Positions 17,901 to 28,744 are shown, counted from the stretch's first letter. The stretch: DNA of 49,018 nucleotides from Gemmatimonadaceae bacterium (GCA_036273715.1 DASUHB010000025.1:1-49018); one strand, 5' to 3'. Numbers and translations are program-made. Notes: generated by a model from the letters alone, not told the origin.

Positions 17901-18583
17901 TCGCCGCCGCCCAGCTGCTCCCGTTCTCGCTCCTCGGCGCCCTGTTGGGCGCGGACGTCGTGAGCTTCCCGCAGGCGATGCTGTCGCGGCCGATCGTCGC
18001 CGCGACGTTAGGCGGCGCGCTGGCCGGCAACGTCGCCGCCGGCGTGCTCACCGGCGCCGTGCTCGAAATGGTCGCCATGGAGACGCTGCCCGTGGGCGCA
18101 TCGCGCTATCCGGAGTGGGGCAGCGCCTCGCTCGTCGGCGGCGCCATCGCCGGATCCCACCTCGTGATGCGCCCGGGCGCCATCATTCTGGGCGTGTTCG
18201 TAGGCATCGCGACGGCCTGGGCCGGCGGGTGGAGCATGTACGCGCTGCGACGCCTCAACGGGGTGTGGGCCGAGCGCGCGCTCCCGGCCATGGAAGCGGG
18301 ATCCCGGCGCGCCGTGATGACGCTCCAGATCAGGTGCCTAACGGCGGACCTGCTCCGTGCCGCGATCGTCACCGCCATCGCGCTCCTGGTGTGGACGCCG
18401 ATCAACGACTTCGTGCTGGCGCACTGGACCGTGGGGCGCGCGGCGTCGCATTCGATTCTCGCCGCGGCGGCAGCCGCGGTGGCGGGAGGCGCGATCTGGC
18501 GGCAGTCGCACGGCGCGGCCGGATCGAAATGGTATCTCCTGGCCGGCGCCGTGTTGGGCGTCGTGCTGGTGATCGTCGCGTGA
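17897..18583 (+). CDS. PTS mannose/fructose/sorbose-family EIIC
   Basis: A hydrophobic permease subunit of 228 residues with several membrane segments (AAQLLPFSLLGALLGADVVS, then AIILGVFVGIATAWAGG, and a hydrophobic C-terminus). The EIIC block GAVLEMVAMETLPVGASRYPE is visible. With EIID it forms the sugar channel. It is slightly short for the family (usually about 250-265). Start and stop overlap the neighbours (ATGA, GTGA), consistent with coupled translation. Confidence 0.88.
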   Translation: MIAAAQLLPFSLLGALLGADVVSFPQAMLSRPIVAATLGGALAGNVAAGVLTGAVLEMVAMETLPVGASRYPEWGSASLVGGAIAGSHLVMRPGAIILGVFVGIATAWAGGWSMYALRRLNGVWAERALPAMEAGSRRAVMTLQIRCLTADLLRAAIVTAIALLVWTPINDFVLAHWTVGRAASHSILAAAAAAVAGGAIWRQSHGAAGSKWYLLAGAVLGVVLVIVA

Positions 18584-19389
18584 CCGGGCCCGATCGCGCC
18601 CCGACGGCGATCGCGCCCGCGCTCTCGTGGAGCGCGCGCATCGCCGTGTTCACGCGCATGTTCGCCGTGCAGGGCTCGTGGAACTACGAGACCATGCTCG
18701 GCCCGGGCATCGGGTTTTGCGCCGAGCCGGCGCTGCGCGAGCTGCCGGGCGGTCCGGACGGTCCGGCCTACAAGGACGCGCTCGCGCGCGAGACGCGATA
18801 CTTCAACGCGCACCCGTATCTCGCGGCGGTGGCGATCGGCGCGCTCGTGCGCGCCGAGCTCGAAGGCAGGCCGGCGGCGCAGATCGAACGCTTTCGCACC
18901 GCGATGTGCGGTCCGTTGGGCAGCCTCGGGGACCGGCTCGTGTGGGCGGGATGGCTTCCGTTCTGCTCGCTCGTCGCGCTGCTCGCGTTCGGCTTGCGGG
19001 CATCGCCGTTGGTCATCGTGATTCTGTTTCTCGGCTTGTACAACGCCGGGCACGTTGCGCTGCGCGCCTGGGGCGTGAACACGGGATGGCGCGGCGGTCT
19101 GCGCGTCGCCGCATCGCTCGGCAGCCCCTTGCTGCAGCGCGGGCCGCAGTATCTGGCGCGCGCCGTGCTGTTCCTGGCCGGACTGGCGCTCCCGTTAGCC
19201 ATTGCCCGCGTGATCGGCCGGCGCGGGTTGGAGATTCCGTCGCACGACTGGACGATCGCGTTGCCGCTCGCGGCGCTCTTCGCGATCGTCCTGGCCGCGC
19301 TTCTCGTCCGCCTGCCCGCGCGCGTAGAAGGATGGCGCGCCGCGCTGGTGGTGCTCGCCGTACTGATCCTCATCTCGATCGCCAGATGA
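18580..19389 (+). CDS. PTS mannose/fructose/sorbose-family EIID
   Basis: A 269-residue membrane subunit unique to mannose-type PTS. FAVQGSWNYETMLGPGIGFC is the hallmark, followed by FNAHPYLAAVAIGALV and several C-terminal membrane helices. Together with EIIC it moves hexose across the inner membrane. Sugar specificity cannot be read from the sequence. The GTG start overlaps the EIIC stop; its TGA overlaps the ATG of ptsH. Confidence 0.92.
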   Translation: MTGPDRAPTAIAPALSWSARIAVFTRMFAVQGSWNYETMLGPGIGFCAEPALRELPGGPDGPAYKDALARETRYFNAHPYLAAVAIGALVRAELEGRPAAQIERFRTAMCGPLGSLGDRLVWAGWLPFCSLVALLAFGLRASPLVIVILFLGLYNAGHVALRAWGVNTGWRGGLRVAASLGSPLLQRGPQYLARAVLFLAGLALPLAIARVIGRRGLEIPSHDWTIALPLAALFAIVLAALLVRLPARVEGWRAALVVLAVLILISIAR

Positions 19390-19655
19390 TCATGGAACGC
19401 TCCGTTAGGATCGTGAACAAGAACGGCCTGCACGCGCGCCCCGCGGCGGAACTGGTGAAGACCGCGTCGAAGTTCCAGAGCGAGATCACGATGGTGCGCG
19501 ACGATCTCGAGGTGAACGGCAAGAGCATCATGGGCGTGATGATGCTGGCGGCCGAGTGCGGCGCCGAGCTGGTGGTGCGCGCCGATGGGCCGGACGCGGA
19601 GCAGGCGGTGCAGGCGATCGCAGATTTGGTGGCGCGCAAATTCGGCGAGCAATGA
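19386..19655 (+). CDS. ptsH: HPr phosphocarrier protein
   Basis: An 89-residue HPr. NGLHARPAAELVKTASKF contains the PEP-dependent phosphorylation site (His16, classical His15) and NGKSIMGVMMLA the HprK target serine (Ser47, classical Ser46). Both sites intact means both EI-driven transport phosphorylation and HprK regulation are possible. The ATG overlaps the EIID stop; a second ATG at 19392 would shorten the protein by two residues. The left arm of repeat locus B begins directly after the stop codon. Confidence 0.96.
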   Translation: MIMERSVRIVNKNGLHARPAAELVKTASKFQSEITMVRDDLEVNGKSIMGVMMLAAECGAELVVRADGPDAEQAVQAIADLVARKFGEQ

Positions 19656-19772
19656 AGCCGGACAGTACGGACGGAGCCGGATACGGCTGAAGGCGGACAG
19701 GGCGGACACGCCGGACACGACCGGACGAAAAGCTGAAGGCGGACAAGACGGGACACGCCGGAGACGACCGGG
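19656..19772. repeat. GTCCGGC-type array, locus B, left arm
   Basis: Units such as GCCGGACA, GGCGGACA and CTGAAGGCGGACA run from the base after the ptsH stop. The block ACCGGACGAAAAGCTGAAGG matches the inverted copies in the right arm closely. The roughly 130-base core that follows (to about 19904) is AT-richer, with no convincing gene in it, and unrelated to the cores of loci A and D. Confidence 0.85.
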
Positions 19773-19904
19773 CGAACTCTTGAGATTTTGTCGACTGATT
19801 TCTCGGGAAATAGAAATGGATATCAATTCCGTTAGAACAAAACTCAATTCGTTGGCGGCATTCGGGTGTGGGGCTGTGAAAGCTCACGTCCAGGCGTGCC
19901 TAGT

Positions 19905-20135
19905 CGTGTCACGCCGTGTTCGCCTTCAATCTTGTCCGCCTTTAGCCGCTTATCCGGCCGTGTCTGGCTCTGTCGGTTTTGTCCGCCTTCAGCTTTCTCG
20001 TCCGGCCGTATCCGGCGCTGTCCGTTTTGTCCGCCTTCAGCTTTTCGTCCGGCCGTGTCCGGCTTTGTCCGGACGTGTCCGCCTTCAACTTTTCGTCCGG
20101 CCGTGTCCGGCCGTGTCCCGCCGTGTCCGCCTGTA
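19905..20135. repeat. GTCCGGC-type array, locus B, right arm with three 48-bp tandem units
   Basis: The longest arm. On top of the roughly 10-base unit there is a higher-order repeat: three tandem copies of exactly 48 bases start at 19987, 20035 and 20083, each beginning CTTCAGCTTT or CTTCAACTTT and ending TGTCCGC. 48 bases is 16 codons, so copy changes keep frame. The last unit contains the probable GTG start of ptsI (20123). The arm is the inverted partner of 19656-19772. Confidence 0.88.
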
Positions 20136-21892
20136 AGCTGGACGGGATTCCCGCGTCGCCCGGCATCATTCTGGGCACGGTGCACCTCCTCTTGTGGGAG
20201 GTGCCCGAGGTGCCGCAGCGCATCGTCGGTGACGACGAGATCGAGCCGGAGATCGCGCGCTTTCACGCGACGCTGGAGCGCGCGCGCGAGCGGCTGCGCC
20301 GGGTGCGTGCGCGTGCAGCGGGGCAGGCCGGCGAAGAAGAAGCGCGCATCTTCGACGCGCAGCTCTTCATCCTCGAGGACACGGAGCTCATCGGGCGCGT
20401 GGAGGGGCTGGTCAGGCAGAATCTGAGCGCCGAGTCGGCGTTCGAGATCACCATGTTGGAGTGGCGGCACCATTTCGCGCGGCACGCGTCGCCGATGATG
20501 CGGGAGCGCGTGGGCGACATCACCGACGTGCAGATCCGCGTCTTGTCGCTGCTGTTAGGCCTGCCCGATCACGACCCGGTGGACCTGCCCAAGGGCGCGA
20601 ACGCGATCCTGGTGACGCACGATCTGACGCCGAGCCTGACAGTGCAGCTGGATCGGGACGCGATCGCGGCGATCGCGACCGACGCCGGCACGCACGTGTC
20701 GCACGTGGCGATCCTCGCCCGATCGTTAGGCATCCCGGCGGTGGTCGGGCTGCGCCGCGCCACCCAGACCTTGCGGGGCGGCGAGCGCGCCATCCTCGAC
20801 GGCGGCGCGGGCACGCTCGTGATCGAGCCCAGCGACGAGGAGATCTCGGCCTTCAAAGAGCGCTCGCGGCGCGAGGTGGCCATGGCCGAGCAGCTCGCGG
20901 GACTCACGGGCGTCGAGCCCGTCACGCGCGACGGCATTCGCCTAACGCTGCGCGCGAACGTCGACCTGCCCGACGAAGCGTCGGCGGCCGTCACCAGCGG
21001 CGCCGACGGCGTCGGGCTCATGCGCACCGAATTCCTCATGGTGGGCCGCACCACGCTGCCCGACGAGGAGGAGCAGTACCGCGCCTATCGGCGCGTCGTG
21101 CAGGCGTTCGCGCACCATCCCGTCGTCATCCGCACCTTCGACATCGGCGGCGACAAACTCCCCGTCGGCGGATATCCCACCGAGGCGAATCCCTTCCTCG
21201 GCTGGCGCGCCATCCGGATGTGCCTCGACGAACAGGACATCTTCCTGGTCCAACTGCGCGCGCTCCTCCGGGCCGCCACGCACGGCGACCTGCGCATCAT
21301 GCTGCCGCTCGTCGTGAGCGTCGACGAAGTGCGCCGCACGCGCGCCCTCATCGCGCAAGCGGCCGCCGAGCTCGCCCAACGCGGGGTCCCGTACCGCGAC
21401 GACGTCCCGCTCGGCGTGATGGTCGAAACGCCGGCGGCGGCGATCGCAGCGGACACATTCGCCGGCGACGCGTCGTTCTTCAGCATCGGGACCAACGATC
21501 TCACCCAGTACACGCTCGCCGTCGACCGCGGGAACGCGAACATCGCCAACCGCTTCACGCCGCTGCACCCCGGCGTACTGCGGTTGATTTACCGCACCGT
21601 GCGCATTGGCGCCGAGCACGGCATCGATGTCACCGTGTGCGGCGAGATGGCCTCGCAACCGCTCATGGCCTTCGCACTCATCGGACTCGGCGTGCGCCAG
21701 CTGAGCGTGGCGCCGCGCGCCGTGCCGCTCGTGAAACGCCTCGTCTGCGCGATCACCGTGGCCGATGCCGAGCAGGCCGCCAACGAGGCGCTGGCCGCAC
21801 GCACGGCGCACGATGCCCAACGCATCCTCGCGCACCACCTCACGGAAACCGCCGCAGGCGATCCATTCCTGCGCGATGGAAGCGTTGCGTAA
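20123..21892 (+). CDS. ptsI: PTS enzyme I (PEP-protein phosphotransferase)
   Basis: EI takes phosphate from phosphoenolpyruvate and passes it to HPr. The body is complete (589 residues, family about 575). LDGIPASPGIILG starts the N-terminal domain, GTHVSHVAILARSLGIPAV holds the phospho-histidine, GLMRTEFLM and GVMVETPAAA belong to the PEP barrel, and CGEMAS is near the C-terminal catalytic cysteine. The start is uncertain: the frame is open back through the repeat array to about 19979, and the GTG at 20123, in the last 48-bp unit, is the closest start to the conserved region. No ordinary Shine-Dalgarno is visible there. Confidence 0.93.
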   Translation: MSACKLDGIPASPGIILGTVHLLLWEVPEVPQRIVGDDEIEPEIARFHATLERARERLRRVRARAAGQAGEEEARIFDAQLFILEDTELIGRVEGLVRQNLSAESAFEITMLEWRHHFARHASPMMRERVGDITDVQIRVLSLLLGLPDHDPVDLPKGANAILVTHDLTPSLTVQLDRDAIAAIATDAGTHVSHVAILARSLGIPAVVGLRRATQTLRGGERAILDGGAGTLVIEPSDEEISAFKERSRREVAMAEQLAGLTGVEPVTRDGIRLTLRANVDLPDEASAAVTSGADGVGLMRTEFLMVGRTTLPDEEEQYRAYRRVVQAFAHHPVVIRTFDIGGDKLPVGGYPTEANPFLGWRAIRMCLDEQDIFLVQLRALLRAATHGDLRIMLPLVVSVDEVRRTRALIAQAAAELAQRGVPYRDDVPLGVMVETPAAAIAADTFAGDASFFSIGTNDLTQYTLAVDRGNANIANRFTPLHPGVLRLIYRTVRIGAEHGIDVTVCGEMASQPLMAFALIGLGVRQLSVAPRAVPLVKRLVCAITVADAEQAANEALAARTAHDAQRILAHHLTETAAGDPFLRDGSVA

Positions 21893-21925
21893 GCCTGAAC
21901 GGACGGCCTGTCCCCTCCATTAAGA

Positions 21926-22025
21926 CGTCCGGCCTTGTCCGGCCTTGTCCGGCTGGTCCGCTCTTTTGAGTCCTCCGGCCGTCTCCGGCGTTGTCGGACC
22001 TGTCCGCCTTCCGGGTTGTCCGACT
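21926..22025. repeat. GTCCGGC-type array, locus C (single arm) before metK
   Basis: GTCCGGCCTT units in the same orientation as the right arms of the other loci, about 80 bases ahead of metK. No clear inverted left arm is left between ptsI and this block; only CTGAACGGACGGCCT at about 21896-21910 looks like a remnant. It may be a collapsed or one-armed version of the element. Confidence 0.8.
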
Positions 22026-22077
22026 TCTCCTCTGCCTGTATCATTCGACCGTCATTTCACTCTCGATCAGACGCTGA

Positions 22078-24720
<2,643 letters not shown>

Positions 24721-24739
24721 CGCCTCCAGGGAGGCACTC

Positions 24740-25285
24740 ATGGTTGAAGTCAAGGTGGCCCGTCTCGGGCTCGATAGCGTGTCCAACTCGTACGTCGTCA
24801 TTCTTCAGGAAAAGGAAGGCGAGCGGCTTCTGCCGATCTGGATCGGTCAGCCGGAGGCGGAGTCGATCGTGATGGAAATGCAGAAGATCAAGCCGCCGCG
24901 GCCGCTCACACACGACCTGTGCAAGCGGCTGATCCTCGGCATGGGCGCGTCGCTCCAGCGCGTGCAGATCACGAAAGTGCAGGAGAACACGTATTACGCG
25001 GAGCTGCATCTCCATCGCGGCGACGACGTGTTCCACATCGACGCGCGTCCATCGGACAGCATTGCGATTGCGCTGCGGCTGGCGGCGCCGATTTTCGCAC
25101 AGGAATCGCTGCTCACCGAGATTTCCGTCGAAGATGCGGACGAGACGACGAGCGCCGGCGACGCGAGCGGCGTGTCGTTCGCGGGTCCGGAGCCCGACTA
25201 CGGGCAGCACGACCTGTCGGCCGAGCAGCTCAAGGCGTATCTGGAAAAGATGCGTCCCGAGGACTTCGGCAAACTCAACCTGTGA
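24740..25285 (+). CDS. Bifunctional nuclease (BFN) domain protein
   Basis: A 181-residue protein. Residues 1-125 match the BFN/DUF151 domain (VARLGLDSVSNSYVVILQE, LPIWIGQPEAESI, DARPSDSIAIALRLAAPIF). The C-terminal 50 residues are acidic linker plus YLEKMRPEDFGKL, usual in bacterial members. Some members have been reported to have DNase/RNase activity; the physiological role is unclear. The ATG follows a good Shine-Dalgarno (GGGAGG). It is the last gene of the metK-ahcY group, with a terminator-like hairpin 40 bases downstream. Confidence 0.87.
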   Translation: MVEVKVARLGLDSVSNSYVVILQEKEGERLLPIWIGQPEAESIVMEMQKIKPPRPLTHDLCKRLILGMGASLQRVQITKVQENTYYAELHLHRGDDVFHIDARPSDSIAIALRLAAPIFAQESLLTEISVEDADETTSAGDASGVSFAGPEPDYGQHDLSAEQLKAYLEKMRPEDFGKLNL

Positions 25286-25297
25286 CGGCCGCGTCTG

Positions 25298-26590
25298 GTG
25301 CCTAACGGAACGGCGCATCGCACGGGGGCGGCCGCGTTGAGCGGCCGCCTTTCTCTTGGCTGGTTGCGCGGCGCGCTGGCGGTCGGGCTCGCCATCGCCG
25401 CCGTTGCGGCGCCCCCTCCCGCACGCGCGCAGGGCTCGACGAGTCTGTTAGGCCCGGACACGAGCACCGCGCCTGATACGCTGCCGCGCCTGGTCAGCGG
25501 CCGCGTGGTGCGGCCGGACTCGACCGATTCCAGCGCCGTCACCGGTGTGCCGGGCATCTGGGTGACACTGCACCGCGTCGGATCCGACACCGCGGGGCCG
25601 ATCGACTCGATGCGCACGGCGGCCGGCGGCAGGTACCAATTCCGGTACCGGCACACGGGGCGCGCTGACGCGATCTACTTCGTGTCGGCGTCATACGCCG
25701 GCATCGCGTACTTCTCGCTGCCGCTGCTCACGCCGCGCGTCACCGGCGACAGCGCCGAAATCATCGTGTACGACACGACCTCGCGAACGTTTCCGCTCAC
25801 GGTTCGCGGGCGCCACGTAATCGTGTCGGCGCCCAACGTCGACGGGTCGCACGACATCGTCGAGGTGTACGAGATCACGAACGACAGCGGGATCACCGCG
25901 ATCTCGCGCGACGATGCGCACCCGACGTGGACCGCGCTGCTGCCGCCGGGCGCCATCGGTTTCTCCGTTGGGCAGAGCGACATCTCGCCGCGCGCGGTGC
26001 GCGACGCGGGCGGGCGCGTCGAGGTGGTGGCGCCGATCGCGCCGGGGCTCAAGCAGCTCTCGTTTTCGTACCGTGTGCCGGCCAAGGATTTTCCGCTCTC
26101 CATTCCGATGACGAAACCGGTGAGCGTGCTCGAGGTGCTCACCGAAGATCCGCGGGCCACGGTGAGCGCGCCCAACCTCAAGGCCGAGGCCGCGGTGGCG
26201 ATCGAGGGGCGCAAGTTCGCGCGCTACGTTGGGCAGAACGAGCCGGCGGATGCGGTGCTGCGGGTGGACAGTCCGGCGAGCGGCACGCCGTCGCATCAAC
26301 AGCGGTATCTGGCAATCCTCGCCATCGCGCTGGGTGTCGCGATGCTCGGCGCGTTGACGTTCGTGTTCGCGCGGCGCCGCGCGCCGCGGATCGCGATCGT
26401 TGGGCATCCGGCGGAGACGCCGGCGGACGGAGACGCGGAACGATTGGCGCGCGAGATCGCGTCGCTGGATGCGCAGTTTGAGCAGCAAGCGGAGCCGTCG
26501 AGCGATGCGCGCGCGGAGTACGAGCAGCGCCGCGATGCGCTCAAGCGATCGCTGGCGCGTGCGCTTGACGCGCGCCGCACGCGAGCGTAG
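25298..26590 (+). CDS. Exported protein with carboxypeptidase-regulatory-like domain and C-terminal membrane helix
   Basis: 430 residues from GTG. A hydrophobic signal segment ALAVGLAIAAVAAPPPARA precedes AQG. Residues about 60-150 read like a carboxypeptidase regulatory-like (CnaB-type) fold (VSGRVVRPDS, MRTAAGGRYQFRYR). A transmembrane helix near residue 345 (YLAILAIALGVAMLGALTF) is followed by a charged, coiled-coil-prone cytoplasmic tail. Function unknown; it may be a membrane-anchored envelope protein. A TTG at 25364, just after a terminator-like hairpin, is an alternative start giving a more compact signal peptide. Confidence 0.7.
   Translation: MPNGTAHRTGAAALSGRLSLGWLRGALAVGLAIAAVAAPPPARAQGSTSLLGPDTSTAPDTLPRLVSGRVVRPDSTDSSAVTGVPGIWVTLHRVGSDTAGPIDSMRTAAGGRYQFRYRHTGRADAIYFVSASYAGIAYFSLPLLTPRVTGDSAEIIVYDTTSRTFPLTVRGRHVIVSAPNVDGSHDIVEVYEITNDSGITAISRDDAHPTWTALLPPGAIGFSVGQSDISPRAVRDAGGRVEVVAPIAPGLKQLSFSYRVPAKDFPLSIPMTKPVSVLEVLTEDPRATVSAPNLKAEAAVAIEGRKFARYVGQNEPADAVLRVDSPASGTPSHQQRYLAILAIALGVAMLGALTFVFARRRAPRIAIVGHPAETPADGDAERLAREIASLDAQFEQQAEPSSDARAEYEQRRDALKRSLARALDARRTRA
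25327..25353 (+). terminator. Intrinsic terminator-like hairpin GGCGGCCGC-GTTGA-GCGGCCGCC
   Basis: A perfect 9-bp GC stem with a 5-base loop, followed by TTTCTCTT. Its position after the BFN gene fits termination of the metK-ahcY-BFN transcript. It overlaps the start of the next reading frame if that begins at 25298. Confidence 0.7.
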
Positions 26591-26614
26591 GATTGAGCAT
26601 CGACAACTGAACTA

Positions 26615-26760
26615 CAGCGGTCGCGGGTTCCGGAAGCCGGTGCAACTCCGGCGCGGTCCCGCCACTGTAACGGGGAGAATCACTCCCGCGCTCTCGAGCC
26701 ACTGACTTTGGTTGGGAAGGCGAGCGCGGCGCCCCGAAGCCAGGAGACGCCTCGCGTCCG
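26615..26760 (+). ncRNA. Cobalamin riboswitch
   Basis: The leader before btuF contains GCCGGTGCAACTCCGGCGCG followed by GTCCCGCCACTGTAACGGGG, the conserved core of cobalamin riboswitches, and the B12 box GAAGCCAGGAGACGC at about 26736-26750. Binding of adenosylcobalamin or another cobalamin would regulate the downstream btuFCDB genes. Boundaries are approximate because the outer stem P1 was not folded by calculation. Confidence 0.9.
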
Positions 26761-26837
26761 CGCCACTCGATCAGACCCTCGGAAGAAGGGCTGGTGGCGA
26801 TGCGCGCGAGTTCCTGAAGCTCCCGCGTTTTTCCACT

Positions 26838-26864
26838 GGGCACTTCCCGCCGCGGGAGGTGCCC
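26838..26864 (+). promoter_or_regulatory. SD-sequestering hairpin (riboswitch expression platform)
   Basis: GGGCACTTCCCG (26838-26849) pairs with CGGGAGGTGCCC (26853-26864) over 12 bp with one G-U pair. The right half contains the Shine-Dalgarno GGGAGGT of btuF, whose GTG follows at 26868. This is the layout of a translational OFF switch: ligand-bound riboswitch permits the hairpin and hides the ribosome site. No U-run follows, so a transcription terminator is less likely. Confidence 0.8.
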
Positions 26865-26867
26865 ATC

Positions 26868-27770
26868 GTGCATCGTGCTCCGTTAGTCCGCTGGTTCGCC
26901 GTCGCCGCACTCGCGTGCTGCGCGTTGGGCGCGTGCACGCGGCGCGACGCGCGGCCGGCGCCGGCGGTCGCCGACGATTTCGGCGACCCCGTGGCCGCGG
27001 GCACGGTCGAGCACCCGGCGCGGATCGTGTCCTTGAGTCCCGCGACGACGGATCTCCTGTTCGCGATCGGCGCGGGCCCGCGTCTCGTGGGGCGGACGCA
27101 CTGGGATCTGTGGCCGGATTCGGCGCGCCTCGTGCCCGACCTCGGCGCCGGCCTCCGGCCCAACGTCGAAGCGGTGCTCGGCGTGCATCCGGACCTGGTG
27201 GTGCTATACGCGAGCAACGATGACCGCGCCGCGGCGAGCCAGCTGCGCGCCGCCGGGGTGGCGGTGATTGCCGTGCGCACCGATCGCATCGCCGACTTCC
27301 GCCGCACGGCGTTTCTGTTAGGCAGGGCCACCGGCGACAGCGCGCGCGCGGCGACCTGCGTGGACACGGTGGATCGGACGTTGGCGCGCGTGCGGTCGGC
27401 CACCGCGAAGCTCGCGCACCCGAGCGTGTTCTGGCACATCTGGGACGAGCCGGTGATCACTGTGGGCGGCGGCAGCTTCCAGACCGAGCTGCTGGAGATC
27501 GCCGGCGCGCGCAATGTGTACGGCGACGATCCGCGGCCGTCGCTGCCGGTGTCGTTGGAGGACATCGTGCGGCGCAATCCCGATCTCATTCTCGTTGGCC
27601 CAACGGGCGCGGCGGTGATCCGGTCGAGCGCCGCGTGGCAGGCGGTGCCGGCGGTGCGCGCCGGGCACGTCGTGGTGATCGATACGTCGCTGGTCGGGCG
27701 GCCGTCGGTACGGTTAGGCGAGGCGGCGGTGGAGCTGGCGCGGGCGCTGCATCCCGGAGCGATCCCGTGA
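26868..27770 (+). CDS. btuF: Cobalamin ABC transporter substrate-binding lipoprotein
   Basis: A 300-residue periplasmic binding protein of the BtuF/FhuD class. The GTG start is set by GGGAGGT eight bases upstream. A lipoprotein signal runs to the lipobox LGAC in ACCALGACTRRD. ARIVSLSPATTDLLFAIGAG and LVGRTHWD, then GAGLRPNVEAVLGVHPDLVV, are the class III binding-protein signature. The riboswitch upstream argues for cobalamin as ligand. The TGA overlaps the btuC ATG by one base. Confidence 0.9.
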   Translation: MHRAPLVRWFAVAALACCALGACTRRDARPAPAVADDFGDPVAAGTVEHPARIVSLSPATTDLLFAIGAGPRLVGRTHWDLWPDSARLVPDLGAGLRPNVEAVLGVHPDLVVLYASNDDRAAASQLRAAGVAVIAVRTDRIADFRRTAFLLGRATGDSARAATCVDTVDRTLARVRSATAKLAHPSVFWHIWDEPVITVGGGSFQTELLEIAGARNVYGDDPRPSLPVSLEDIVRRNPDLILVGPTGAAVIRSSAAWQAVPAVRAGHVVVIDTSLVGRPSVRLGEAAVELARALHPGAIP

Positions 27771-28744
27771 TGCGGCGTCTTTTCTGGCCGTTGGCGTGCG
27801 TGGCGCTGGTGGTGCTCGCGGCGGCGGGGGTGTTCTGGGGCGCGGTGCCGCTGTCGGCGCACGCCATCGGCGCGGCGCTGTTGGGCCGCGGCGATCCGGA
27901 CACGGTGGCCATCGTACGCGCACTGCGGCTGCCGCGCGTCGCCTTGGCGGTGCTCGTGGGGGCGGCGCTCGGCATGTCGGGCGGAGCGTTGCAAGGTTCC
28001 TTGCGCAACGCGCTGGCCGAGCCCTACTTGCTCGGCGTGTCGGGGGGCGCGGCGGTGGGCGCGGTGATCGTCGTGTCGCTTGGCCTCGGCAGCCCGGTGC
28101 TGCTCCCGTTAGGCGCGTTCGCCGGCGCGGCGGCGGCCATCGCCGCCGCCATCGGCGTCGCGCGGGCGGCCGGCGGCCGCGCCGATCCGCGCGTGCTCCT
28201 CATGGCCGGCGTGGTGATCGGCGCGTTCGCCAATGCGGCGATCATGGTGCTGCTCGCCGACGCCCCCGCGGACACGATTCGCGGCGCGTTGTGGTGGATG
28301 ATGGGCTCGGTTGCCGGCGCCGACTGGCAGCAGGTGCGGTGGCTCGCGCTCTATACGGCGATCGGCGGCGCGGTGCTGCTGGCCTTAGGCAGAGACATCG
28401 ACCTGCTCGCGTTGGGCGAAGAGTCCGCGGCCGGCCTGGGCCTGGACGCCTCTGCGGCGGGGCGGCGCGTGTTTCTGGTGAGCTCGCTGCTGGCCGCGGC
28501 CACGGTTGCCGCGGCGGGGCTGGTGGGATTCGTCGGGCTGGTGGTGCCGCACATGGTGCGCGCCGCCGGCCTGCGCCGCCACCGCCCGCTGCTCGCCGGC
28601 TCGGCGATCCTCGGCGCCGCGCTGGTGGTGTGCGCCGATCTGGTCGCGCGGGTGGCGCATCCGCCGGCCGACCTTCCGTTGGGCGCCGTCACCGCGCTCG
28701 TGGGCGTGCCGTTCTTTCTCGTGCAGCTGCGGCGGTTCGCATGA
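27770..28744 (+). CDS. btuC: Cobalamin ABC transporter permease
   Basis: A FecCD-family permease, 324 residues with about ten membrane helices. LRLPRVALAVLVGAALGMSG followed by GALQGSLRNALAEPYLLGVS is the typical family block, and GLVGFVGLVVPHMVR is the cytoplasmic coupling region that touches the ATPase. It starts on the last base of the btuF stop and ends within the btuD start (ATGA). Confidence 0.93.
   Translation: MRRLFWPLACVALVVLAAAGVFWGAVPLSAHAIGAALLGRGDPDTVAIVRALRLPRVALAVLVGAALGMSGGALQGSLRNALAEPYLLGVSGGAAVGAVIVVSLGLGSPVLLPLGAFAGAAAAIAAAIGVARAAGGRADPRVLLMAGVVIGAFANAAIMVLLADAPADTIRGALWWMMGSVAGADWQQVRWLALYTAIGGAVLLALGRDIDLLALGEESAAGLGLDASAAGRRVFLVSSLLAAATVAAAGLVGFVGLVVPHMVRAAGLRRHRPLLAGSAILGAALVVCADLVARVAHPPADLPLGAVTALVGVPFFLVQLRRFA

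Noticed and set aside
19979-20122. Extended N-termini for PtsI, RecO, MetK and RibE through upstream open frames
   Set aside because: For PtsI, RecO and RibE the extra residues are translated array units, for MetK array units plus leader, with no family similarity; the conserved N-terminal blocks begin right at the chosen starts.
19656-20135. Repeat arrays considered as a CRISPR
   Set aside because: Units are about 10 bases, degenerate and contiguous, without uniform repeats and unique spacers, and no cas genes are near.
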